Shown piece by piece: positions 54,213 through 60,663 of a stretch of DNA of 60,663 bases. Source of the stretch: Actinomycetota bacterium. Its GTDB lineage: Bacteria > Actinomycetota > Actinomycetes > Streptosporangiales > Streptosporangiaceae. The stretch covers positions 1 to 60,663 of the forward strand of contig PMSU01000107.1 of NCBI GenBank assembly GCA_003168255.1. The letters run 5' to 3'. Each line of letters starts with the position of its first letter. The stretch's first letter is position 1. Made by a program: the position numbers and the translations under genes. The notes under the pieces were generated by a model that saw only the letters and a list, made by a program, of their open reading frames with translations, searched no databases and was not told the DNA's origin.

Positions 54213-55913
54213 GTGGACGAGGACGAGATGCGGAACAACGCGCACCAGGACAGCGCGCACCAGGACAGCGCGCACCAGGACAACGCGCACCAGGACAACG
54301 CGCACCAGAAAGCCGCCAGCCACGATGCCGGGGTCGGGGCGCCGGGACAGGATCCGACCAGGCGGGCATTCGTGATCGGCGGGGCGGCTCTTGGCGCCAT
54401 CGGCGCCATGGCAGGGCGCCGGAGCGGTCGGCTGACTGGCACGCAGTCACGGCTCATCGAGGACGCGGCCACCGTGCACACGACGACCAAGCCGACGCTG
54501 AACGACATCAAGCACGTGGTCATCCTGATGCAGGAGAACCGCTCCTTCGACCACTACTTCGGGACGCTGTCCGGCGTCCGCGGGTTCTCCGACCCGAACG
54601 TGCTGACCCAGACCGTCAACGGCCAGACCTACCCGATCTTCGACCAGTTTGGCTATCAGCCCGGCGTAGGCGTGGACTCCTCCGGCTACATGCAGCCTTT
54701 CCACCTGCTCAGCGACCCGCCGCTGAAAGACGGGGAGACCACCAACGACATCACGCACTCCTGGGGACCGCAGCATCAGAGCTGGAACAACGGGGCGCTC
54801 GACAGCTTCATGACCGCGCACCTGGCCGCCGACGGGGACACCAACGGCCCGGTGACCATGGGCTATTACACCAGCAGCGAGCTTGCCTTCTACTACGCGC
54901 TGGCCAACGCGTTCACTGTGTGCGACAGCTACTTCTGCTCGGTCCTCGGCCCCACGGATCCGAACCGGATCATGTCACTGTCGGCCACGATCGACCCGAA
55001 CGGCACCAACGGCGGCCCCGTGGTCGAGACCTACACCGACCGCCTCGCCGAATACGGCCAGCTCAGCTGGCAGACCATGCCCGAGTCGCTGCTCGCCGCA
55101 GGGGTCAGCTGGAAGGTCTACAACGATCCCCTCGGCCTGATCGCGCTGAGCCCGCTGCCGTACTTCAAGGCATACAACGACCCGCTCTCGGTCACCGGCC
55201 TCGAGCTGATCGCCAACGCGCTCACGCCGGTCTACCCCGTGTCGTTCGCTGCCGACGTCGCGGCGGGCACGCTGCCCTCGGTGTCCTGGATCACGCCGCC
55301 GCTCGCCGAGTGCGAGCACCCGGCGGCCCCGCCCGAGTACGGCGAGTACCTTGTCCAGCAGGTGCTCAGCACGCTGGTCTCCAATCCCGACGTCTGGGCG
55401 CAGACCGTCCTGTTCGTCGTCTACGACGAGAACGGCGGGTTCTTCGATCACGTGCCGCCGCCCACCGCCCCGGCGGGCACCGCGGGGGAGTACCTCACCA
55501 CCCTGCCCGCGGCGGCGGATGGAATCGCCGGGCCGGTCGGCCTCGGGTTCCGCACGCCGTGCCTGGTGATCTCCCCGTTCAGCCGCGGCGGCTATATGTG
55601 CTCGGACGTGTTCGACCACACCTCGCTGCTGCGTTTCATCGAGACTCGCTTTGGGGTCCAGGTGCCGAACCTGTCAGCCTGGCGGCGCAGCGTCACCGGG
55701 GACCTGACCACGGCCCTGGATCTGGTCCACCCGCCCAACAGCAGCGTGCCGTCGCTCCCGCCCACCTCGCTCGGCAACACGAAGGTTGCCGAGCAGGCGG
55801 TACTCAACGCGCTGGCCGGGACCGAGGATGTCGGCATCCCGTATCCGCTGCCTACGAGCAACTCCATGCCGGTCCAGAAGACCAAGCCGAAGCGCCCGCC
55901 GGTGCCGTCCTGA
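54213..55913 (+). CDS. Tat-exported phosphoesterase (phospholipase C-like)
   Basis: 566 residues from GTG 54213. The N-terminus is odd: five tandem AHQ(D/K) units (residues 10-34; 15-nt repeats at 54240-54311) precede a twin-arginine signal (PTRRAFVIGGAALGAIGAMA, 49-67). The mature region begins with KHVVILMQENRSFDHYFGTL, the metal-binding opening of the phosphoesterase family that includes PlcA-type phospholipases and acid phosphatases. VLFVVYDENGGFFDHVPPP is the other metal segment. Extracellular; hydrolyses phospholipids or other phosphate esters. No partner is next to it. Confidence 0.88.
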   Translation: MDEDEMRNNAHQDSAHQDSAHQDNAHQDNAHQKAASHDAGVGAPGQDPTRRAFVIGGAALGAIGAMAGRRSGRLTGTQSRLIEDAATVHTTTKPTLNDIKHVVILMQENRSFDHYFGTLSGVRGFSDPNVLTQTVNGQTYPIFDQFGYQPGVGVDSSGYMQPFHLLSDPPLKDGETTNDITHSWGPQHQSWNNGALDSFMTAHLAADGDTNGPVTMGYYTSSELAFYYALANAFTVCDSYFCSVLGPTDPNRIMSLSATIDPNGTNGGPVVETYTDRLAEYGQLSWQTMPESLLAAGVSWKVYNDPLGLIALSPLPYFKAYNDPLSVTGLELIANALTPVYPVSFAADVAAGTLPSVSWITPPLAECEHPAAPPEYGEYLVQQVLSTLVSNPDVWAQTVLFVVYDENGGFFDHVPPPTAPAGTAGEYLTTLPAAADGIAGPVGLGFRTPCLVISPFSRGGYMCSDVFDHTSLLRFIETRFGVQVPNLSAWRRSVTGDLTTALDLVHPPNSSVPSLPPTSLGNTKVAEQAVLNALAGTEDVGIPYPLPTSNSMPVQKTKPKRPPVPS

Positions 55914-55932
55914 TCCGGGCGGCCGGCTCGGT

Positions 55933-56883
55933 CTAGTACCTGGAACCGCGGGCCAGGTCGGCCAGCGGCTCGAGCTTGGCGAGTTCATCTGGGTTCAGCA
56001 CGACGTCGATCGCGGCCACGTTCTCCTCGAGCCTGGCCCGCCGCTTGGTGCCCGGGATCGCCGCGATGTCGTCGCCCCGGGCGGCGACCCAGGCCAGGGC
56101 GACCTGCGCGGGAGTGACATGCCTGGCGTCGGCGACCTTGCGCACGGCGTGCACGATCGCCAGGTTGGCCGCCAGGTGCTCGTCGGCGAAGCGGGGATTG
56201 GCGCGCCGGAAATCGTCGTCGGCCAGGCTGCCCGCCGAGGTGATCGTTCCGGTCAGGAAGCCGCGGCCGAGCGGCGAGTAGGCGACCAGGCCGATCCCCA
56301 GCCTGCGCATGACCGGGAGCACCGCCTCGACGTCGCGGGTCCAGAGCGAGTACTCGCTCTGCACCGCGGTGAGCGGGTGCACGCTGTGCGCCCGCTCGAT
56401 CAGGCCGGCGTCCACCTCAGAAAGCCCGATGTAGCGGACCTTGCCCGCGGTGACGAGCTCGGCCATGGCGCCCACGGTCTCTTCGACCGGGGTGGCCGGA
56501 TCGGGCCTGTGCTGGTAGTAGAGATCCACGTGGTCGGTGCCGAGCCTGGTCAGCGAGGCGTCGATGGCCGATTTCACGTATTTGGGGCTGCCGTTGACCG
56601 AGCGGCGCCTGGGGTCTCCGGCATCCCGGACGATGCCGAATTTGGTGGCGAGCACGACCTCGTCCCGGTGCCCGGCGATCGCGCGGCCGACAAGCCGTTC
56701 GTTCGCCCCCCTCCCGTACATGTCGGCGGTGTCCAGATGGGTGACGCCGAGTTCGAGTGCCCGGTGGATGGTCGCGATCGACTCGTTCTCGTCGCTAGGC
56801 CCGTAGAACTCGCTCATCCCCATGCAGCCAAGGCCCTGAGCGGAGACGGCCAGGCCGAGGCGGCCGAGGCGGACGGTACGCAC
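55933..56883 (-). CDS. Aldo/keto reductase
   Basis: 316 residues from GTG 56883 (GAGGGC upstream). Tetrad D51 and Y56 in [12 protein letters not shown]81 in LATKFGI, H125 in YYQHRPDP. The [14 protein letters not shown] motif places it with the AKR13/yakc-type subfamily. NADPH-dependent. Distinct from the reductase at 16211. Upstream frame to 56967 lacks family sequence. Confidence 0.88.
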   Translation of the reverse strand: MRTVRLGRLGLAVSAQGLGCMGMSEFYGPSDENESIATIHRALELGVTHLDTADMYGRGANERLVGRAIAGHRDEVVLATKFGIVRDAGDPRRRSVNGSPKYVKSAIDASLTRLGTDHVDLYYQHRPDPATPVEETVGAMAELVTAGKVRYIGLSEVDAGLIERAHSVHPLTAVQSEYSLWTRDVEAVLPVMRRLGIGLVAYSPLGRGFLTGTITSAGSLADDDFRRANPRFADEHLAANLAIVHAVRKVADARHVTPAQVALAWVAARGDDIAAIPGTKRRARLEENVAAIDVVLNPDELAKLEPLADLARGSRY

Positions 56884-56980
56884 GATGCCCTCAACTCCCG
56901 GAGTAGTGGTGGCGGAACCGACTCTTCGGATGGTAGTTCCGTCGTCAGTCCAGGCAGCGCCGGGCATTGCACCTACTGCG

Positions 56981-57352
56981 TCAGTCCTCCTGCTTGGCGC
57001 AGATGCAGAATGGATGGCCGGACGGATCGGTCAGCACCCGCCAGCTATCACCGCCCGGCTGAGAGTCCGGTTTGGCCGCGCCGGCATCGAGGCAGGCAGC
57101 CTCCGCCTTGTCGAGGTCGGCGACGACAAAGTCGAGGTGAAATTGCTTCGGCGAGGACGGATCGGGCCAGCGCGGCGGTGTGTAACCGTCGATGCGGCCA
57201 AAGCCGATGGACACCGGACCTTCGGTGATCATCGCGTAATCGTCCTCGCTGTGGGTGATGTCCCAGCCAAGGATCTGGTGATAGAAATCGGCCAGCGCGC
57301 GAGGCGCGTCACAGTCGATGTTGACCATTGCGAGGGCAGCGACTGCGGTCAT
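56981..57352 (-). CDS. VOC (glyoxalase-fold) family protein
   Basis: 123 residues from ATG 57352 (GGAAGGG at good distance). Two beta-alpha-beta-beta-beta modules: [20 protein letters not shown], and [20 protein letters not shown], with a closing [10 protein letters not shown]. The His in FHLDF and the C-terminal residues are the usual metal positions. Function unknown; members include dioxygenases, glyoxalases and resistance proteins. Confidence 0.85.
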   Translation of the reverse strand: MTAVAALAMVNIDCDAPRALADFYHQILGWDITHSEDDYAMITEGPVSIGFGRIDGYTPPRWPDPSSPKQFHLDFVVADLDKAEAACLDAGAAKPDSQPGGDSWRVLTDPSGHPFCICAKQED

Positions 57353-57475
57353 CGTTCGGCCCTTCCTCTCTCGTTTCTTGATCACAGCGGATGAGTCTGG
57401 ATGCTAGTTGGCCCCGGCACCGGGCGTCTTGAACAAACACGACATCGCGACTTCGGCTTTTCCCAGCGAGTTTCC

Positions 57476-57655
57476 TCAGCTGTCCCGGGTCCTGAGCACG
57501 GTGAGCCGCTCCTGATACTCCTCGGTACTGATCTCTCCCCGGGCGTACCGTTCGGCAAGGATGTCTTCAGGACTTCCAGCCGGAGGCCGCCACCGGCGCC
57601 AGCGGCGGACGCAAAAGACGGCGAGGGCCGCGATCCCGCCCCATACAATCAGCAT
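57476..57655 (-). CDS. Small SHOCT-domain membrane protein
   Basis: 59 residues from ATG 57655. A single membrane helix (MLIVWGGIAALAVFCV) then a basic stretch and a SHOCT motif (PEDILAERYARGEISTEEYQ). Small proteins of this shape are common in actinomycetes; SHOCT is thought to be an oligomerisation or targeting motif. Its upstream region is the end of a broken response-regulator gene, so its native promoter may be lost. Confidence 0.72.
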   Translation of the reverse strand: MLIVWGGIAALAVFCVRRWRRWRPPAGSPEDILAERYARGEISTEEYQERLTVLRTRDS

Positions 57656-57738
57656 CCTCGATGTCGTCCTCACCGTCGAGCAGCGAGCGGAAGCCCGCAC
57701 GGACGAGCAGCTGGTCGTCAGCGACGAGAATGCGGATC
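57656..57738 (-). pseudogene. N-terminal stub of a NarL-type response regulator
   Basis: From GTG 57738: VIRILVADDQLLVRAGFRSL followed by LDGEDDIE, a canonical receiver-domain start with DD of the acidic pocket. It stops matching at 57655, exactly where the SHOCT ORF begins. The start overlaps the kinase stop (GTGA). Confidence 0.65.
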
Positions 57739-58000
57739 ACCGTGTGCCTCCCAGCGCAGGTTCGAGCGGCAGTCTGGCCACGACCTGGAAGCCGCCGCCC
57801 GGCCGGGCACCCCGCCTCGAGCTGGCCGCCGACTGCCGCGGCCCGCTCCCGCATCCCGATGAGCCCGCTGCCGCCGCCGCGTGCTGCCGGGGACGGGCTA
57901 GGGCCAAGACCGTCATCCTCTATCCGAACGGTGAGGTCCCGGACGCCGTAGTCAAGCCGGCGGTCGCGGTGGCGGCCCCTCAGGTCGTGCCGGTCCCGCG
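57735..58000 (-). pseudogene. C-terminal remnant of a NarL-partner histidine kinase
   Basis: Frame reads VRDLTVRIEDDGLGPSPSPA then GSGLIGMRERAAAVGGQLEA, the HATPase D-box and G2 box. A frameshift follows near 57795: the rest (GGFQVVARLPLEPALGGTR then TGA) is one base over. Sensor and dimerisation parts are gone. Confidence 0.65.
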
Positions 58001-58187
58001 AGATATGCAGCCGCCCCACGCTACGCAACGACGTGCCCGTTTACCGTTCCTGACCTGGGCTGCGGGCCTCCAGGAAGGCAAGATACGGCCGGGGGAGTAG
58101 CGTGACAGGAGGCGGATGCGCCCACTGGCGTGCCGTGCCAGCCTCCCGCACCGGAACCCTCCCGCACGTCCCGCACAGGAGCCGCGC

Positions 58188-59630
58188 ATGCTCGTCGCCG
58201 GAGTGGACAGCTCGACGCAGTCGACGAAGGTGGTGCTCTGCCGCGCGGAAGACGGCGCAGTGATCGGCAGCGGGTCAGCGCCGCATCCGGATGGCACCGA
58301 GTGTGATCCGCAGGCTTGGTGGGATGCGCTGCTGATTGCTGGCCGCGGGCTGCTCGACCGGGCGGACGCGGTGGGCGTGGCGGCGCAGCAGCATGGCATG
58401 GTCGCGCTGGACGATGCGGGCGCGGTGGTCCGGCCTGCGCTGTTGTGGAACGACATGCGTTCGGCCCGGCAGGCCGTTGACCTGATCGCAGAGCTTGGCG
58501 GGCCGGGGGAGTGGGCCAGGCGGACCGGCAGCGTGCCGACGGCCTCGTTCACCGTCACCAAGCTCCGCTGGCTGGCCGAGCGCGAGCCGGCCAACGCGGC
58601 TCGCACCAGCATGGTCGTGCTGCCACATGACTGGCTGACCTGGCGGCTCGGGTCGGCGCCGGCGTTCTCGCCGGTGCCGGGAGACTGGCCGCGCACCCGG
58701 CCGGTCACGGACCGCGGCGACGCGTCCGGCACCGGCTACTTCTCGCCGGCCGACGGGACCTGGCTGCCCGGCCTGGCGAAGGCGGCGCTCGGCCGCGACA
58801 TTGACCTGCCTGAGGTGGCCGGGCCTGCCGGGGCGGTCGGCCAGACCTCGTGGGGGGCGGTGCTGTCCGCGGGGACAGGTGACAACATGGGCGCCGCGCT
58901 CGGCCTTGGCCTGCGCGACGGCGACGTGGTGATCTCGATCGGCACCTCGGGCACGGCGTTCGCCGTGACGCCGGCCGGCGCGGCCGACCCGTCGGGTGCG
59001 GTGGCCGGGTTCGCCGACGCGACCGGCAGGTTCCTGCCGCTGGTCTGCACCATGAACGCGGCACGGGTGCTCACCATCACCGCGGGGCTGCTGGGCGTGG
59101 ACCCGGACACGATGTCCGGGCTCGCGCTGGCCGCGCAGCCTGGCGCGGGCGGGCTGAGCCTGCTGCCCTACCTGGACGGCGAGCGGACACCCAACCGGCC
59201 GGACGCGGCTGGCGTGCTCAGCGGCCTCACCACGGCCAACTTCACCAGACAGAACGTGGCCCGGGCGGCGGTGGAGGCGGTGCTCTGCGGGCTCGCCGAC
59301 GCCGTGGATCACCTGATCGCGGCGGGCCTGACGCCGCGCCGGGTGCTGCTCATCGGCGGCGGCGCGCGCTCTGCGGCGATCCGCGCCATCGCGCCCGGGG
59401 TGTTCGGCACCGAGGTGGCAGTCCCCGAGCCAGCGCAGTACGTGGCGATCGGCGCGGCCAGGCAGGCGGCCTGGGCGCTGGCCGGGACCAGCGAGCCGCC
59501 GCCATGGCCGGAGCGAGCGGCGACAAGCTACCAGGGGGTACCTGTCCCGCAGGTACGTGAGCGCTACGCGGCGCTGCGGGATGCGACAGCAACATGGCAA
59601 GGACCAAGACAGGAAGGAAGCGCCCCATGA
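58188..59630 (+). CDS. xylB: Xylulokinase
   Basis: 480 residues from ATG 58188 behind AGGAG. FGGY kinase motifs: [17 protein letters not shown] (phosphate 1), AAQQHGMV, catalytic D232 in [12 protein letters not shown], and the adenosine loop [16 protein letters not shown]. Phosphorylates D-xylulose to enter the pentose phosphate pathway. Its stop overlaps the xylA start (ATGA), so both enzymes of xylose entry are co-translated. No transporter or xylose regulator is upstream in the window; a response-regulator relic lies there instead. Confidence 0.93.
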   Translation: MLVAGVDSSTQSTKVVLCRAEDGAVIGSGSAPHPDGTECDPQAWWDALLIAGRGLLDRADAVGVAAQQHGMVALDDAGAVVRPALLWNDMRSARQAVDLIAELGGPGEWARRTGSVPTASFTVTKLRWLAEREPANAARTSMVVLPHDWLTWRLGSAPAFSPVPGDWPRTRPVTDRGDASGTGYFSPADGTWLPGLAKAALGRDIDLPEVAGPAGAVGQTSWGAVLSAGTGDNMGAALGLGLRDGDVVISIGTSGTAFAVTPAGAADPSGAVAGFADATGRFLPLVCTMNAARVLTITAGLLGVDPDTMSGLALAAQPGAGGLSLLPYLDGERTPNRPDAAGVLSGLTTANFTRQNVARAAVEAVLCGLADAVDHLIAAGLTPRRVLLIGGGARSAAIRAIAPGVFGTEVAVPEPAQYVAIGAARQAAWALAGTSEPPPWPERAATSYQGVPVPQVRERYAALRDATATWQGPRQEGSAP

Positions 59631-60663
59631 CGACTGGCCGTTACGAGCCGCATCCCGACGACCGGTTCTCGTTCGGTATCTGGACCGTCGGCTGGCAGGC
59701 GATCGATGTCTTCGGCCCGGCGGCCAGACCCCCGATGCCGGCCGAACGCGCGGTTCGCAAGCTGGCCGAGATCGGCGCCTACGGCGTCAACTTCCACGAC
59801 AACGACGTGTTCGATTTCGATGCCACGGACGCGGAGCGGGAGCAGCGGATCGCCGCCTTCCGCAAGGCGCTGTCGGACACCGGCCTGGTGGTGACCACGG
59901 CCACCACGAACCTGTTCTCGCACCCGGTCTTCAAGGACGGCGCGTTCACCGCCAACGACCGCGACGTGCGGCGGTTCGCGATCGCCAAGGTGATCCGCAA
60001 CCTGGATCTGGCGGCCGAGCTCGGCGCGGACACCTACGTCTGCTGGGGTGGCCGCGAGGGCGCCGAATCGGGCGCCGCGAAGGACGTGCGGGCGGCGCTC
60101 GACAGGTACAAAGAGGCGTTCGATGTGCTGAGCAGCTACGTGCTCGACCAGGGATACCGGCTCAGGTTCGCGATCGAGCCCAAGCCGAACGAGCCGCGCG
60201 GAGACATCCTGCTGCCCACTCTTGGTCATGCGCTGGCGTTCATCGGCGAGCTCGAGCACCGGGAGCTGTTCGGGGTCAACCCCGAGATCGGGCACGAGGA
60301 GATGGCCGGGCTCAACTACGCGCACGGCATCACCCAGGCGCTGTGGCACGGCAAGCTGTTCCACATCGACCTGAACGGCCAGCACGGGCCGCGCTACGAC
60401 CAGGACCTGCGGTTTGGCGCCGGCAACGCGCGCGGCGCCTTCTGGGTGGTGGACGCGCTGCTGGCCGGCGGCTACGACGGCCCGGTCCACTTCGACTACA
60501 AGCCGCCGCGCACCGAGGACGACGACGGAGTGTGGGAGTCGGCCCGGGCCTGCATGCGCAACTACCTGATCCTGCGGGCCATGGTGCGGGCGTTCCGGGC
60601 CGACCCGGAGGTGATCGACGCGCTGCGAGCCTCCGGTGTCGGCGAGCTCGGCTCGCCGACCCT
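59627..60663 (+). CDS. xylA: Xylose isomerase, 3' end outside the window
   Basis: 345 residues visible of a typical ~390. Converts D-xylose to D-xylulose; divalent metal enzyme. Catalytic H57 in [11 protein letters not shown], metal E184 and K186 in [28 protein letters not shown] (metal Asp residues), and [17 protein letters not shown] 59627 overlaps the xylB stop and follows AGGAAGG. The usual order xylB-xylA in actinomycetes supports the pair. Confidence 0.96.
   Translation, partial: MTTGRYEPHPDDRFSFGIWTVGWQAIDVFGPAARPPMPAERAVRKLAEIGAYGVNFHDNDVFDFDATDAEREQRIAAFRKALSDTGLVVTTATTNLFSHPVFKDGAFTANDRDVRRFAIAKVIRNLDLAAELGADTYVCWGGREGAESGAAKDVRAALDRYKEAFDVLSSYVLDQGYRLRFAIEPKPNEPRGDILLPTLGHALAFIGELEHRELFGVNPEIGHEEMAGLNYAHGITQALWHGKLFHIDLNGQHGPRYDQDLRFGAGNARGAFWVVDALLAGGYDGPVHFDYKPPRTEDDDGVWESARACMRNYLILRAMVRAFRADPEVIDALRASGVGELGSPT

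Noticed and set aside
54975..55619. Minus-strand frame inside the phosphoesterase
   Set aside because: Pure shadow of a well-conserved gene, with no recognisable sequence of its own.
58275..59600. A 441-residue minus frame across xylB
   Set aside because: Composition is Arg/His/Gln shadow and xylB on the other strand is unambiguous.

Overview
The window reads as the chromosome of a high-GC actinomycete. It is GC-rich throughout, uses GTG starts often, and has many 4-base ATGA/GTGA stop-start overlaps. Lineage markers include RNase D preceded by a DUF3000 gene, a DUF574-type methyltransferase, an F420-type LLM oxidoreductase, a LAL-type LuxR regulator, and HemQ of the coproporphyrin-dependent heme route. 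A Streptosporangiales-like soil actinomycete is my best guess; I cannot place it more precisely by reading alone. I saw no tRNA, rRNA or CRISPR array.

Left part (1-24 kb) is mostly housekeeping. It holds a PLP decarboxylase, a secreted GH15-like enzyme, a dienelactone hydrolase, polyphosphate kinase coupled to a NUDIX/phosphatase, an orphan ABC-2-type permease behind a perfect 20-bp palindrome, O6-alkylguanine transferase, DedA, DUF3000-RNase D, and the heme genes hemE, hemY/cgoX and hemQ. The heme genes are interleaved with a DUF4349 lipoprotein, an aldo/keto reductase and a methyltransferase. A 928-residue glycine-rich secreted protein (20367-23153) follows; eight beta-helix-like rungs alternate with very long PGRS-like loops.

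Middle part (24-38.7 kb): MsrB-cupin, valyl-tRNA synthetase with a single-base frameshift ahead of its HIGH motif, broken remnants of a LigD polymerase domain and a DUF4232 protein, a large LuxR regulator, a coupled exported protein/ABC ATPase/permease cassette, an LLM oxidoreductase, and a membrane protein/winged-helix/permease operon whose ATPase gene has been deleted down to its start codon and last ~36 codons.

Right part (38.7-52 kb) is an accessory, decaying zone. It has a truncated LOG gene run into a YjbR gene, a cupin stub against an integrase C-terminal stub, a cyclase gene with one in-frame stop, a truncated hypothetical gene, an integrase N-terminal stub, a DUF222/HNH stub and a UPF0158 gene frameshifted at a perfect hairpin. 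Intact genes among these include a leaderless ArsR-SRPBCC-peptidase E operon and a TetR/FAD-monooxygenase divergon. The last 9 kb carries a DAO-type oxidase, a Pro/Ser-tailed membrane protein, a Tat-exported phosphoesterase, an aldo/keto reductase, a VOC protein, a SHOCT protein abutting two-component remnants, and a coupled xylB-xylA pair; xylA runs off the window.

Two themes recur. Many genes are broken in ways that can be traced base by base. Short in-frame tandem repeats have expanded inside otherwise conserved genes (ppk, valS, the phosphoesterase, the 53-kb membrane protein).
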